Below, piece by piece: positions 44,305-53,763 of a stretch of 64,000 nucleotides of DNA. The position numbers and the translations under genes are program-made. This stretch comes from JAUIJL01 sp965366625 (lineage in GTDB: Bacteria > Acidobacteriota > Thermoanaerobaculia > Multivoradales > J023): contig CBDUGP010000044.1 of the NCBI GenBank assembly GCA_965366625.1, forward strand, positions 1 through 64,000, in the 5' to 3' direction. The stretch's first letter is position 1. Each line of letters starts with the position of its first letter. The notes under the pieces were generated by a model. That model searched no databases. It had not been told where the DNA came from and saw only the letters and a list, made by a program, of their open reading frames with translations.

Positions 44305-45288
44305 TCAACCGTCGATGTCGATGCCGACGTCGGCCAAGGTCTTCTTGGCGACGGCGTAGGACACCGGGATATAACCGTCCTTGATCACCACTTCCTGACC
44401 TTGTTGGGAGAAGATCAGCTTGAGGAATTCGCGACGCAAGGGATCCAGGTCCTCACCGGGTTTCTTGTTGACGTACACCAACAGGAAGCGGGCGAGGGGA
44501 TAGGTGGAGGCGTTGTCGGCCTCAGGGGCGATGAAGTCATTGCCCTTCTTGGCGAGCGGCACGGTGGCCACGTCGGCGGTTTTATAACCGATGCCGGAGT
44601 AACCGATGCCGCCCTTGTCGGACGCCACACCCTGCACCACCGACGAAGAGCCCGGCTGCTCTTTCACCGACGACTTGTAATCGCCTTTGAACAGAGCCTT
44701 ACTCTTGAAGTAACCGTAGGTGCCGGAAGCGGAGTTACGACCGTAGAGGCTGATGGGCAGAGAGCCCCAAGAGCCGGCGAGGCCGACCTGGCTCCAGTCG
44801 GAGATGTCGTCGGCGTGACCACCTTTGCGGGTCGAGGAGAAAATCGCATCGACTTGCGCCAGGGACAGTCCCGACTCGGCGATCGGATTGTCTTTGTGCA
44901 CATAGACCGCGAGCATGTCGATGGCGGTTTTCACAGCTACCGGCTTGTAGCCGAATTTCTTTTCAAAGGCGTCGATTTCTTTATCTTTCATCGCCCGGCT
45001 CATGGGGCCGAAATTCGACGCACCTTCGATCAGCGCAGGCGGTGCGGTGGAAGAGCCTTTGCCCTCGATCTCCACCTGCACATTGGGATACATCTCTTTG
45101 AATTTCTCGGCCCACAGCGTCATCAAGTTGTTCAACGTGTCGGAGCCAACGCTCTTCACGGTGCCGGAAACACCTTGGACAGGCTTGTACTCAGGCAACT
45201 TTTCGTCGACCTTGACCTCTGCGAGAACCGGCGTGGCGGCCACCAGCATCGCCGAGACGGCGATCGACCGAAGAGACTTCATTCGCAT
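44305..45288 (-). CDS. pstS: Phosphate ABC transporter substrate-binding protein PstS
   Basis: 327 residues. Signal peptide (MRMKSLRSIAVSAMLVAATPVLA), then the periplasmic phosphate-binding fold: VKSVGSDTLNNLMTLWAEKF, EGKGSSTAPPALIEGASNFGPMSR and GRNSASGTYGYFKSK carry the Ser/Thr/Asp/Arg residues that hold phosphate. AAGGAGGAATCC directly before the ATG at 45288 fixes the start. First gene of pstSCAB. The promoter region is 191 bp and shared with a divergent TauE/SafE gene; it contains the motif at 45431-45444 also found before the porin. Confidence 0.95.
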   Translation of the reverse strand: MRMKSLRSIAVSAMLVAATPVLAEVKVDEKLPEYKPVQGVSGTVKSVGSDTLNNLMTLWAEKFKEMYPNVQVEIEGKGSSTAPPALIEGASNFGPMSRAMKDKEIDAFEKKFGYKPVAVKTAIDMLAVYVHKDNPIAESGLSLAQVDAIFSSTRKGGHADDISDWSQVGLAGSWGSLPISLYGRNSASGTYGYFKSKALFKGDYKSSVKEQPGSSSVVQGVASDKGGIGYSGIGYKTADVATVPLAKKGNDFIAPEADNASTYPLARFLLVYVNKKPGEDLDPLRREFLKLIFSQQGQEVVIKDGYIPVSYAVAKKTLADVGIDIDG

Positions 45289-45430
45289 GGATTCCTCCTT
45301 GAGCTCTGATGAATAGGACCCGATAGGAAATGGAGCGGGCGGGAGCCACAACGGATGTCGCAGTCGGGGCACCCAGAACGGGTCGGGGAAAAAGTAACCC
45401 GCGGGTATAAACGGACAAGGGGCAAAACAT

Positions 45431-45444
45431 AAAGAAACCGTGAA
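45431..45444 (-). promoter_or_regulatory. Candidate Pho-type operator upstream of pstS
   Basis: Coding-strand TTCACGGTTTCTTT, 143 bp ahead of the pstS ATG and close to the divergent start at 45480. It matches the porin motif at 12 of 14 positions. Loosely comparable with the TTTTCAT/CTGTCAT halves of Pho boxes; the assignment to PhoB is inference. Confidence 0.4.
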
Positions 45445-45479
45445 GGGCGTTTGCGGCCGGACTCGAATAAACTTCGTCC

Positions 45480-46310
45480 ATGGACACCGCACCCCTCGAG
45501 CTGCTCATGAATCCCTGGCTCGCCTATCCCCTTCTGGCCGCAATCGGTTTTTTTGCCGGGGCCTTGAACGTCCTGGCGGGAGGCGGGTCCTTCTTGACCC
45601 TTCCACTGCTCATTTTCATGGGATTGCCCGCGGGCCTAGCGAACGGCACCAATCGGGTCGGCATCCTGATGCAAAACGTCAGCGCCGTCTGGAGCTTCCA
45701 CCGCGAGCAGGTCTTGGATCGACGCTCGGTGTTCTGGGCGGCAGCCCCGGCCACCGTCGGCGCGGGGCTCGGCACCTGGCTTGCCCTGCGAACCGGCGAC
45801 GCCGACTTCCAGCGCATCCTCGCCGCCCTGATGGTGATCGTGACCCTCGCCTCTTTTTGGAGCCCAAAGCACGACCAAACCCAGGCCGGCACCGGCGAGT
45901 CGGACGATCCAACGACGGACGATCCAACGGCCCCGCCCGTCCGAAGCCGAACCCGCTACGCAGCGCTGGCCAGCGGCTTCTTCGTCGTCGGTCTCTACGG
46001 TGGCTTCGTGCAAGCCGGAGTGGGTTTCCTCATCCTGGCCGCCACCACCTTCGCCGGTCTCGACCTGGTGCGCGGCAACGCCGTCAAGGTGCTCTCAGTG
46101 CTGTGCTTCACCGCTTTATCCCTAGTGATGTTCGCGTGGGGCGGCAAAATCCACTGGCCCTACGGCCTATCCCTGGCGGTCGGCACCACCCTCGGCGGAC
46201 ACCTCGGCGCCCGCTGGACCCTGCTCAAAGGTCATGTTTGGCTCAAACGCCTAGTCACCGTCGCCGTGCTGGTCTTTGCCGTTCGCTTGGCTTGGACGAC
46301 TGCCGGCTAA
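45480..46310 (+). CDS. TauE/SafE (TSUP) family transporter
   Basis: 276 residues with about eight hydrophobic helices in two related halves: PLLAAIGFFAGALNVLAGGGSFLTLPLLIFMGLPAGLANGTNRV in the first and FFVVGLYGGFVQAGVGFLILAATTFAGLDLVRGNAVKV in the second, the signature of the family. Members export sulfite, sulfoacetate or other organic anions, or import them. A hydrophilic linker (about 130-155) contains a duplicated DDPTTDDPT. The start is the ATG at 45480; a second at 45507 (MNPWLAYP) is possible. It is divergent from pstS. Confidence 0.9.
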   Translation: MDTAPLELLMNPWLAYPLLAAIGFFAGALNVLAGGGSFLTLPLLIFMGLPAGLANGTNRVGILMQNVSAVWSFHREQVLDRRSVFWAAAPATVGAGLGTWLALRTGDADFQRILAALMVIVTLASFWSPKHDQTQAGTGESDDPTTDDPTAPPVRSRTRYAALASGFFVVGLYGGFVQAGVGFLILAATTFAGLDLVRGNAVKVLSVLCFTALSLVMFAWGGKIHWPYGLSLAVGTTLGGHLGARWTLLKGHVWLKRLVTVAVLVFAVRLAWTTAG

Positions 46311-46517
46311 CGTCCACCGGCGATACCGGCCCAGTGTCCCTGGGGGTAGCTCCGCAACCCCAGGCTTGGGTCAACAACCCCTTCGGGGTAACAGATCTTT
46401 ACCCAACGTATTGGCGGATCGCGTGTGGGCGGATCCTTCCGTACCCTGAAAGGGTTCTTTTCCAAAGACCGGGGTTGCGCGAAGCGCTACCCCGGCTGCT
46501 CGGGTGTCCCTGGGGCT
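46311..46517. other. Convergent gap rich in palindromes
   Basis: 207 bp between convergent genes. It contains ACCCC-TTC-GGGGT (about 46377-46389) and a longer hairpin at 46469-46495, CCGGGGTTGCGC-GAA-GCGCTACCCCGG, broken only by one T:T pair. The phrase GTGTCCCTGGGG occurs twice (about 46334 and 46504). This looks like an intergenic REP-type element and may end both transcripts. No gene is seen. Confidence 0.55.
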
Positions 46518-49364
46518 TTACCGGCGCAGCTCGCGCAGGGTCGGGCTGTCGAGATCCTCGGGCGCTTGGGCCAGGGGGCCGGAGTAGAGCAGCCGGCCGC
46601 CGTGGGTGCCGCCGCCCGGTCCGAGGTCCACGAGCCAGTCGGCGCGGGCGATCAGATCCTCGGCATGCTCTACCACGATCACGCCGTGCCCTTTGTCGAT
46701 CAATCGACGCAGGGTGTTGTGCAGCAAATCGATATCCGCCAGGTGAAGGCCGGTGGTGGGCTCGTCGAAGAGGAAGAGCATGGGGCCGCCCCGTTTCGGC
46801 TTATCGAGAAAGCTCGCCAGCTTCAGGCGCTGGGCCTCACCGCCGGACAAAGTCGAGGTGGACTGGCCCAAGCGCAAATAACCCAGACCCACATCCGCCA
46901 AGGTGCGCAGCTTTTTCACCAAGCGTTTCTGGTCGCTGAAAATCTCCAAGGCGTGGTCCACGGTCAGCTCGAGGGTCTCGTAGATATTCCGTTCCCGCAG
47001 CCGCACCGCCAGGATCTCCGGTAAGAATCGCTTGCCGTTGCAGGTGTCACACACCACCGACACCGGCGCCATGAAATGCATGTCGACCTCGGTGGTGCCG
47101 GTTCCCTGGCAGGTGGGACAACGGCCCTTATCGAGATTGAAGGAAAAATGACCGGCGCTGATGCCCCGCCGCTCGGCGTCCGGGGTGGCGGCGAAGAGCT
47201 TGCGGATCTCGTCGTAGGCCTTGGTGTAGGTCACGGGATTGGAGCGGCTCGAGCGACCCAACGGTCGCTGGTCCACCAACACCACATCCGCCAGATCATC
47301 GAACCCTTCGAGCGCGTCACACTGCCCGGGCTCCACGTCGACCACGCCGCGGGAGCGCTGAAACGTGCCGTGCAACACGTTCTCGATCAACGTTGATTTG
47401 CCCGAGCCCGACACCCCGGTGACCGCCACCAAACAGCCCAACGGCATCTCGACGTCGAAATTCTTCAGATTGTTGGCCCGAGCCCCACGGATCGTGAGCG
47501 TCGGCAGATTCTCCAACTGCTCCACCGACATCGACGGCCCGACCGGCTGGTCGCCGCTCGGACGCAAATACTTCGCTGTCAGGCTCTGCTCGCAGCTCAG
47601 TACATCGGCCAACGTACCCTGGGTCAGCACCTCGCCGCCGTGCTCCCCCGCCCTCGGCCCCATATCGATCACGTAGTCCGCGCCCTCGATCAACGTGCGA
47701 TCGTGCTCCACCACCACCACCGTGTTGCCGCGCGCCGCCAGATCCCCCAACAACGCCAACAGCTTGTGGGAATCCTGGGCGTGTAAGCCGATGGTCGGCT
47801 CGTCTAAAACATAGAGCGTGCCCGTGAGCCCCGACCCCAACGCCGACGCCAAGTGGATCCGCTGGCTCTCACCGCCCGACAAGGTGCGCGCTTGGCGATC
47901 CAACGACAAATACTCCAAACCCACCCGATGGAGGGTTTGGAGCCGGCTCTTCAGCTGATCCAGAAAATGCTCCGACGCTTCGCTCAACGCCTTTTCATCG
48001 ATCTCCTCAACCCATTGGCTCAACGCTTCCACCGACAGGCTCGACAGCTCGGCAACATTGCGTCCCGCCACCCGCACCCCGAGCGCTTGGGCTTTCAACC
48101 GGCTTCCTCCGCACTCCGGACACGGCGTGTAGGCACGATAGCGGGAGAGCATCACCCGATGATGCATCTTGTAACTCTTGCGCTCGACCCAAGCGAAAAA
48201 CTTGCCGAGGGTGGTGAAGCTTCCCTTCGCCGACCAGAGAAACTCTCGATCCTCTTTGCTCAGCTGCTCCACCGGCAGACGGGTGTCGATGCCGTGCGCA
48301 CGACATGCCTGCAACAACCCCGGATAATGCTTTTGGTAGGTCGGAGAGTTCCACGGCGCGATCGGCCGCTCGTCCAAGGACTTCGACGGATCCGGGATCA
48401 CGCGTTCACGGTCGATGCCCGTCACCCGCCCAAATCCCTGGCATTCCGGGCACGCGCCCAGGGGCGAGTTGAAGGAGAAAAGCGCCGGTGTGGGTCGACG
48501 CATCACCGCGTCACAGACCTCGCAGGTCAAGGCTCGGCCGAAAAACAACCGGTGGCCGTCGGCGAGGACCACCTGCGCGCGACCGGCCGCCAAGAGATAA
48601 ATTTCTTCGATCGCAGACACCAATCGCGCCCGATTGTCGGCCCGGGGTTTGAACCGACCGATCACCAGCTCAAGGGGATCGAGCTTTAAGGTCCAACGGT
48701 CCGTCGGCGTCATGCGCACCAGGTCTCCGCCGGCCTGCTCGCCCTCCGCCTTCCCCGCCTCTTGCTCCTCGACTTGCTCCTCGACCGTCTGCCGACGGCG
48801 GAAATAACCCTGGCGAATGAGCTCTTTGAGCTTCTCATTCGCCAACTTCTTGGGCCGTGGCAGGGACGCCACCAACAGCAGCGGCTGCCCTTCAAAACGT
48901 TCGATCAGCAACGACGCCAGCTCCTGGGGCCCACAGCCGTGAACCCGACCATGGCCGTTGGGGCATACCACCTCGCCCAGGTGGGTGAAGATCAGACGCA
49001 AGACGTCATGAATCTCAGTCAAAGTCCCGACCGTGGATCTGGCGTTGCGCACGGAATTCTTCGCTTCCAACGCCACCGCCGGCAATACCCCGTCGATGGA
49101 GTCCACGGGAGGGCGCTCCATCTGCTCCAAAAACTGGCGCACATAGGTCGACATGGACTCCACGAACCGCCGCTGGGCTTCGGCGTAGAGGGTGTCGAAG
49201 GCGAGGGAAGATTTTCCCGCCCCCGAAACCCCGGTGACCACCGTCACCTTGCCGTGGGGGATATAACAGCTGACCCCTTTGAGATTGTGGGTGGAAGCGT
49301 TGCGGATCGAAATACCCGACGCGGGCCCGCGGACGACGTCGGATTCTGGAGGGGAGCTGGTCAT
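46518..49364 (-). CDS. uvrA: Excinuclease ABC subunit A (UvrA)
   Basis: 948 residues, the usual length. Two ABC ATPase modules: Walker A GVSGAGKSS and GVSGSGKST, signatures LSGGESQRIHLA and LSGGEAQRLKLA, Walker B YVLDEPTIGLH and LFDEPTTGLH. Zinc modules are CEVC...CPEC (LFSFNSPLGACPECQGFG) and CPTC...CDTC (HFMAPVSVVCDTCNGKR). The UvrB-binding region (LKELIRQGYFRRR...) is present with a charged insert (EEQVEEQEAGKAEGEQ). It finds damaged DNA and loads UvrB. A UvrA paralogue cannot be excluded without genome context. It is divergent from the acyl-CoA synthetase gene. Confidence 0.92.
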   Translation of the reverse strand: MTSSPPESDVVRGPASGISIRNASTHNLKGVSCYIPHGKVTVVTGVSGAGKSSLAFDTLYAEAQRRFVESMSTYVRQFLEQMERPPVDSIDGVLPAVALEAKNSVRNARSTVGTLTEIHDVLRLIFTHLGEVVCPNGHGRVHGCGPQELASLLIERFEGQPLLLVASLPRPKKLANEKLKELIRQGYFRRRQTVEEQVEEQEAGKAEGEQAGGDLVRMTPTDRWTLKLDPLELVIGRFKPRADNRARLVSAIEEIYLLAAGRAQVVLADGHRLFFGRALTCEVCDAVMRRPTPALFSFNSPLGACPECQGFGRVTGIDRERVIPDPSKSLDERPIAPWNSPTYQKHYPGLLQACRAHGIDTRLPVEQLSKEDREFLWSAKGSFTTLGKFFAWVERKSYKMHHRVMLSRYRAYTPCPECGGSRLKAQALGVRVAGRNVAELSSLSVEALSQWVEEIDEKALSEASEHFLDQLKSRLQTLHRVGLEYLSLDRQARTLSGGESQRIHLASALGSGLTGTLYVLDEPTIGLHAQDSHKLLALLGDLAARGNTVVVVEHDRTLIEGADYVIDMGPRAGEHGGEVLTQGTLADVLSCEQSLTAKYLRPSGDQPVGPSMSVEQLENLPTLTIRGARANNLKNFDVEMPLGCLVAVTGVSGSGKSTLIENVLHGTFQRSRGVVDVEPGQCDALEGFDDLADVVLVDQRPLGRSSRSNPVTYTKAYDEIRKLFAATPDAERRGISAGHFSFNLDKGRCPTCQGTGTTEVDMHFMAPVSVVCDTCNGKRFLPEILAVRLRERNIYETLELTVDHALEIFSDQKRLVKKLRTLADVGLGYLRLGQSTSTLSGGEAQRLKLASFLDKPKRGGPMLFLFDEPTTGLHLADIDLLHNTLRRLIDKGHGVIVVEHAEDLIARADWLVDLGPGGGTHGGRLLYSGPLAQAPEDLDSPTLRELRR

Positions 49365-49527
49365 GGGTTGGGCTTCGCCACCTAGGTGTGGTTGGATTCA
49401 GTCGTCAGATTCGGGTAAACAGAGCCCGGCGCGGCTTGGACGCGGGTCGGAATTATGATTTGATACCGGGTCCCAAGGCCATACATTCGGCCCTAGATCG
49501 GCCACCACCAGCTCCCCGGAGGCAAGG

Positions 49528-51315
49528 ATGAAGCACAGCTCCTACAGTGATCTCGTCGACGTGCTGACGAAGTCCGTCGCCAAACATGCTCAGCGCAATC
49601 TTTTCGGCACCAAGATCGACGGCAGCTGGCAATGGATCACCTACGGCGCTTTCGGCAAGCGGGTAGATCACCTGCGCGGCGGTCTGGCCGATATGGGGGT
49701 GAAACAGGGCGATACGGTCGCCATCATTTCCGCCAATCGCGTCGAATGGGCCGTCGCCGCCTATGCCACCTACGGCCTCGGCGCCCGCTTCTGCCCGATG
49801 TACGAATCCCAGATGCCGAAAGATTGGGAATACATCATCAAAGACTCGGGTGCCAAAATCCTGCTCACCTCCACCTACCAGATCTTCGAAGAAACCCGCG
49901 ATTGGAGCCAGGAACTCGACTCGCTCGAAAACGTCTTCTGCATGGCCTTGCCCGAAGAAGACGTCACCAGCTTCGGATCCTTGGAGGCCCGCGGGCGCAA
50001 TCATCCCACACCGGTGGTGGATATCGACCCGGAATGGATCTGCGGTTTTATTTACACCTCGGGAACCACCGGCCAACCCAAAGGCGTGCTGCTCAGCCAC
50101 AGCAATATTTGCTCGAATATCAACGGTGTGTCGGCCATTCTGCCCGTCGACCACGCCGACGTCTCCGTTTCGTTCCTGCCCTGGGCCCATTCCTTCGGCC
50201 AAACCTGCGAGCTGCATTGTTTGTTGTCCCGCGGCGCGGGTATCGCCATCGCCGAGTCGATCGACAAATTGGTCGACAATTTCGGCGAGGTTCGACCGAC
50301 GGTGATTTATGCAGTGCCGCGGATCTTCAATCGCATCTACGACGGCCTACAAAAACGCATGACAGAAGAAGGCGGCATCAAGAAAACCCTCTTCGAAGCG
50401 GGCATGGCCAACGCCGAAAAGCGCAAGCAGCTGGCGGAGCGCGGTCAAAGCTCGTTCGTGGTCGAAAGCAAACATAAATTCTTCGACAAGTTGGTGTTTT
50501 CAAAGGTGCGGGAGCGCTTCGGTGGACGGCTCAAATACGCTTGCTCCGGTGGCGCCGCCCTCTCCCCCGACGTCGCCGACTTCATCGACAAATTGGGCAT
50601 CATGGTCTGTGAAGGTTACGGTTTGACGGAAACCAGCCCCATTTGCACCACCAACCATCCGGGCGCGCGCAAAATCGGTTCCGTGGGTCAACCCCTGGTG
50701 GGCGTCGACGTGTTCATCGACACCAGCGTCATGGCCGATCCCAATTCGGAAAGCGGCGAGATCCTGATCAAAGGCCCCAACGTCATGAAGGGTTACCACA
50801 ACCTTCCCGAGGAAACCGCCAGTGTCATGACCGAAGACGGTGCCTTCCGCACCGGCGACATGGGCCGCCTCGACGAAGATGGATTCCTTTACATCACCGG
50901 TCGAATCAAAGAGCAATATAAGCTCGAAAACGGCAAATACGTGGTACCGGCGCCCCTTGAGGAGCTGGCTCAGCTGTCCCCGCTGGTAATGCAAGTCTTC
51001 ATTCACGGCTTCAACAAACCCCACAACGTGGCCCTGGTGGTGCCCGATCGAGCGGCACTCGAAAAGTGGGCGAAGAACGCCGGAATGTCAGAAGATTTTG
51101 AGCAGCTGTTGGAGAACCCCAAGATTTATAAGCTATTCGAGGGCCAGTTGGAAAAATATTCCAAGGGCTTCAAAGGTTACGAACGGATTCGTCGATTCAA
51201 GCTGTTGGCGGAAGAGTTCAGTGTTGAAAACAGCATGCTGACGCCCAAGTTGAGCATCAAACGCCAAGTGGTCATGGATCGTTACGGCGACGACCTCGAA
51301 GCACTTTACGACTGA
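49528..51315 (+). CDS. Long-chain acyl-CoA synthetase (AMP-binding)
   Basis: 595 residues. Activates fatty acids through an acyl-adenylate. The AMP/P-loop motif is YTSGTTGQPKGVLLSH, with the ANL motifs GYGLTETSP and TGDMGRLDEDGFLYITGRIKEQYKLENGKYV. The long-chain (FadD15/FAA) subgroup is suggested by length, the ENGKYV ending of the hinge motif and the C-terminal FSVENSMLTPKLSIKRQ. GGAGGCAAGG lies just before the ATG. It stands 163 bp from divergent uvrA and 91 bp before the FG-GAP lipoprotein gene. Confidence 0.92.
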   Translation: MKHSSYSDLVDVLTKSVAKHAQRNLFGTKIDGSWQWITYGAFGKRVDHLRGGLADMGVKQGDTVAIISANRVEWAVAAYATYGLGARFCPMYESQMPKDWEYIIKDSGAKILLTSTYQIFEETRDWSQELDSLENVFCMALPEEDVTSFGSLEARGRNHPTPVVDIDPEWICGFIYTSGTTGQPKGVLLSHSNICSNINGVSAILPVDHADVSVSFLPWAHSFGQTCELHCLLSRGAGIAIAESIDKLVDNFGEVRPTVIYAVPRIFNRIYDGLQKRMTEEGGIKKTLFEAGMANAEKRKQLAERGQSSFVVESKHKFFDKLVFSKVRERFGGRLKYACSGGAALSPDVADFIDKLGIMVCEGYGLTETSPICTTNHPGARKIGSVGQPLVGVDVFIDTSVMADPNSESGEILIKGPNVMKGYHNLPEETASVMTEDGAFRTGDMGRLDEDGFLYITGRIKEQYKLENGKYVVPAPLEELAQLSPLVMQVFIHGFNKPHNVALVVPDRAALEKWAKNAGMSEDFEQLLENPKIYKLFEGQLEKYSKGFKGYERIRRFKLLAEEFSVENSMLTPKLSIKRQVVMDRYGDDLEALYD

Positions 51316-51406
51316 CTTCGAATTTCCGACTCGAATCGAACGCTGCCGACCCGTGGGCAAGCAGGCCGTTGTCCACGGTTTCGAAGCAGCGCGGTTTCGA
51401 AGCAAG

Positions 51407-53308
51407 ATGAGATCCCAACCTTTAGACTCTCGCCGTTTGCGGGCCCGAATCGGAACGTCAGGGCTTGTCGCCCTCGCTTTGGCGAGCCTTCTCACCGCTA
51501 CCGCCTGCAGATCCCCGGATTCGTCCGAATCGACATCCGGGCCCCATGCCGCTAGCCCGGCAACACAAGCTACCCAAGCCGGAGCCGATGACCCTTTCCT
51601 CGACGTCACCGAGCAAACTGGCCTGAATTTCGTGCATTTCAACGGCATGAGCGGCCACTACTACTACTCCGAAATGATGGGCCCAGGCGCAGCCCTCTTC
51701 GACGCCGACAACGACGGCGACCTCGACCTCTTCCTTATCCAAGGCACCGCACTCGACGACACCCCCGTGGAAGCGGCCACGCTGCCCCCGGCCCCGGGCT
51801 CCATGCCCCTCGCCGATCGCTTGTATTTGAACGTACCCCTAGACGAAGGGTCCGACGGCTCGGCCTCGCCGGACAAACCGACGTTCCGCTGGCTCGACGT
51901 CACCGCCGACAGCGGCATTTCCGGCGAGCTCGACGGTTACGGCATGGGAGTGGTGGCCGCAGACTTCGACAATGACGGCTGGACCGATCTCTTCGTCACC
52001 CAAACCGGCGCCAACCGGATGCTGCGCAACCTCGGCCTGGACGCCGACGGCCGGCCCCGTTTTGAGGACGTCACCGACGAGGTCACCGGCAATACCCGCT
52101 GGGCCGTGCCGGCGGTGGCCTTCGACGCCGACGGCGACCGAGATATCGATCTCTTCGTCTGTAATTACGTCGCCCACTCCATTGCCATCGACAAAAACTG
52201 CCCCGACGAGTTGGGACGCCCCAACTATTGCGGCCCCATGGCCTATCCGTCGTTGCCCGACGCTCTCTTGATCAACACCTCCGAGCCGGGCGGCCGGCTA
52301 CGTTTCGAGGATCGCAGCGGACTCTCCGGCATCGACAGCGAATTCGGCGCCTGCTTGGGCGCCGTGGCCGCGGACTTCAACCACGACGGCCGGCTCGACC
52401 TCTACGTCGCCAACGACGGCAGCCCCAACCTGCTGTGGATCAACCAGGGAAACGGCCGCTTCGAAAACCAAGCCCTGCTGGCCGGCGCCGGAGTCAACGC
52501 CCAAGGCCACGCCGAAGCGTCCATGGGCGTGGCCGTGGCGGACGTCGACGGCGATTTGGACGAGGACATCTTGCTCACCCACCTGGCCCGCGAGACCCAC
52601 ACCCTCTACGTCAACGACGGCCAAGGTGCCTTCTTCGATCGCTCCGCCGAATCCGGCATCGCCGGGCCGAGCCTCGATCGCACCGGGTTCGGCACCGCCT
52701 TCTTCGACTACGACCACGACGGCCTGCTCGACGCCGTCGTCGCCACCGGCGCGGTGAAAATCATCAAGGAGCTGGCCCTGGCCGGAGATCTTCATCCCCT
52801 GCACCAACGTAACCAACTGTACCGGGGCATCGGCCCCGGCCGCTTCGAAGACGTCACCGACCAAGCCGGCGCAGCCTTCGCCACCTCCGAGGTCACCCGC
52901 AGCGCGGTGGTCGGCGACCTCGACAACGACGGCGACCTCGACTTGGTGCTCACCAACAACGCCGGTCCAGCGCGGGTGCTGCTCAATCGAGTCGGTCAAG
53001 ATCGCCCCTGGCTGGGCTTACGCCTGGTGTCCGAAGCGGGCAGCGACGTGCCCGGCGCGTCGGCGACCGTGACCTTCAGCGACGGCCGTCAGGCCACCGT
53101 CAGAATCGGCGCCAACGCCGGATACGCGTCTTCAGGTGACCCGCGCCTATCGATCCCGATAGGATCGTCCTCCGGCGCCGACGTGGCTGCCGATGGAACC
53201 CAAGTGATCGTCCGTTGGCCAGAGGGCTCCACGGAGCAGTGGAATTCGATCCCCGCAGGAACATATACGACCTTGACCCGGGGAACCGGCAAGCCCCTTT
53301 CCCCCTAA
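51407..53308 (+). CDS. CRTAC1-type lipoprotein with FG-GAP repeats and ASPIC/UnbV domain
   Basis: 633 residues from the ATG at 51407. A signal peptide with lipobox LTATAC precedes a domain opening DVTEQTGLNFVHFNG, then repeated FG-GAP/VCBS units with calcium-type loops (DADNDGDLDLF, DFDNDGWTDLF, DFNHDGRLDLY, DLDNDGDLDLV) forming a beta-propeller, and a C-terminal ASPIC/UnbV domain (WLGLRLVSEAGSDVPGASATVTFSDGR...VRWPEGSTEQW). These are extracytoplasmic proteins of unknown function, often found beside TPR proteins, as here (53764-55758). An ATG at 51353 would add 18 residues without improving the signal peptide. Confidence 0.88.
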   Translation: MRSQPLDSRRLRARIGTSGLVALALASLLTATACRSPDSSESTSGPHAASPATQATQAGADDPFLDVTEQTGLNFVHFNGMSGHYYYSEMMGPGAALFDADNDGDLDLFLIQGTALDDTPVEAATLPPAPGSMPLADRLYLNVPLDEGSDGSASPDKPTFRWLDVTADSGISGELDGYGMGVVAADFDNDGWTDLFVTQTGANRMLRNLGLDADGRPRFEDVTDEVTGNTRWAVPAVAFDADGDRDIDLFVCNYVAHSIAIDKNCPDELGRPNYCGPMAYPSLPDALLINTSEPGGRLRFEDRSGLSGIDSEFGACLGAVAADFNHDGRLDLYVANDGSPNLLWINQGNGRFENQALLAGAGVNAQGHAEASMGVAVADVDGDLDEDILLTHLARETHTLYVNDGQGAFFDRSAESGIAGPSLDRTGFGTAFFDYDHDGLLDAVVATGAVKIIKELALAGDLHPLHQRNQLYRGIGPGRFEDVTDQAGAAFATSEVTRSAVVGDLDNDGDLDLVLTNNAGPARVLLNRVGQDRPWLGLRLVSEAGSDVPGASATVTFSDGRQATVRIGANAGYASSGDPRLSIPIGSSSGADVAADGTQVIVRWPEGSTEQWNSIPAGTYTTLTRGTGKPLSP

Positions 53309-53416
53309 TCTCTCGTCCTCTTCCTAGGCTCATCCCACTCAAACGACCCTTCCGGGGAAACCGAGGCCCAAGCATCGATACCGTCCGCCACACCCCGCCC
53401 GCGCCCAGGCAGCCCC

Positions 53417-53741
53417 GCCACGGAATACATTCCGAGGCTGCACATGCCTTGTCCCCTCCGGGGACGGCCCGGAATAAAGATGCAGGGCAGCCCCGACAGG
53501 GGCAAGACCCTAGCGTAGCCTCGGGCTTCAGCCCGTGGCGGAATCTCGAATATTCAGGAGCTGCGCCACGGACAAGCCACGGAATAAATTCCGAGGCTAC
53601 ACATACCTTGTCCCCTCCGGGGACGGCCCGGAATAAAGATGCAGGGCAGCCCCGACAGGGGCAAGATCCTAGCGTAGCCTCGGGCTTCAGCCCGTGGCGG
53701 AATTTGTCCCCTCCGGGGACGGCCCGGAAGAAATGCAGGGC
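53417..53741. repeat. Duplicated 128-bp palindromic unit (R3) with partial third copy
   Basis: Copies at 53417-53544 and 53576-53703 differ at only four positions, and a shortened third begins at 53704. Each unit contains nested inverted repeats: GCCACGG...CCGTGGC at the ends, CCGAGGCT...AGCCTCGG inside, GTCCCC-TCC-GGGGAC, and CCCC-GACA-GGGG. The unit can fold almost completely. It has no start or coding bias consistent with a gene, although the frame of the downstream TPR gene stays open through it. Confidence 0.85.
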
Positions 53742-53763
53742 CGCACCCACTATCCCCAGTGTT

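Noticed and set aside
46311..46517. Small RNA gene
   Set aside because: Hairpins alone in a convergent gap with repeated phrases are better explained as a REP-type element and terminators.
53417..53741. Possible CRISPR or coding extension of the TPR gene
   Set aside because: Repeat units are 128 bp and internally palindromic with one short unrelated gap. The signal peptide and lipobox begin at 53764, so the open frame through the repeats is fortuitous.
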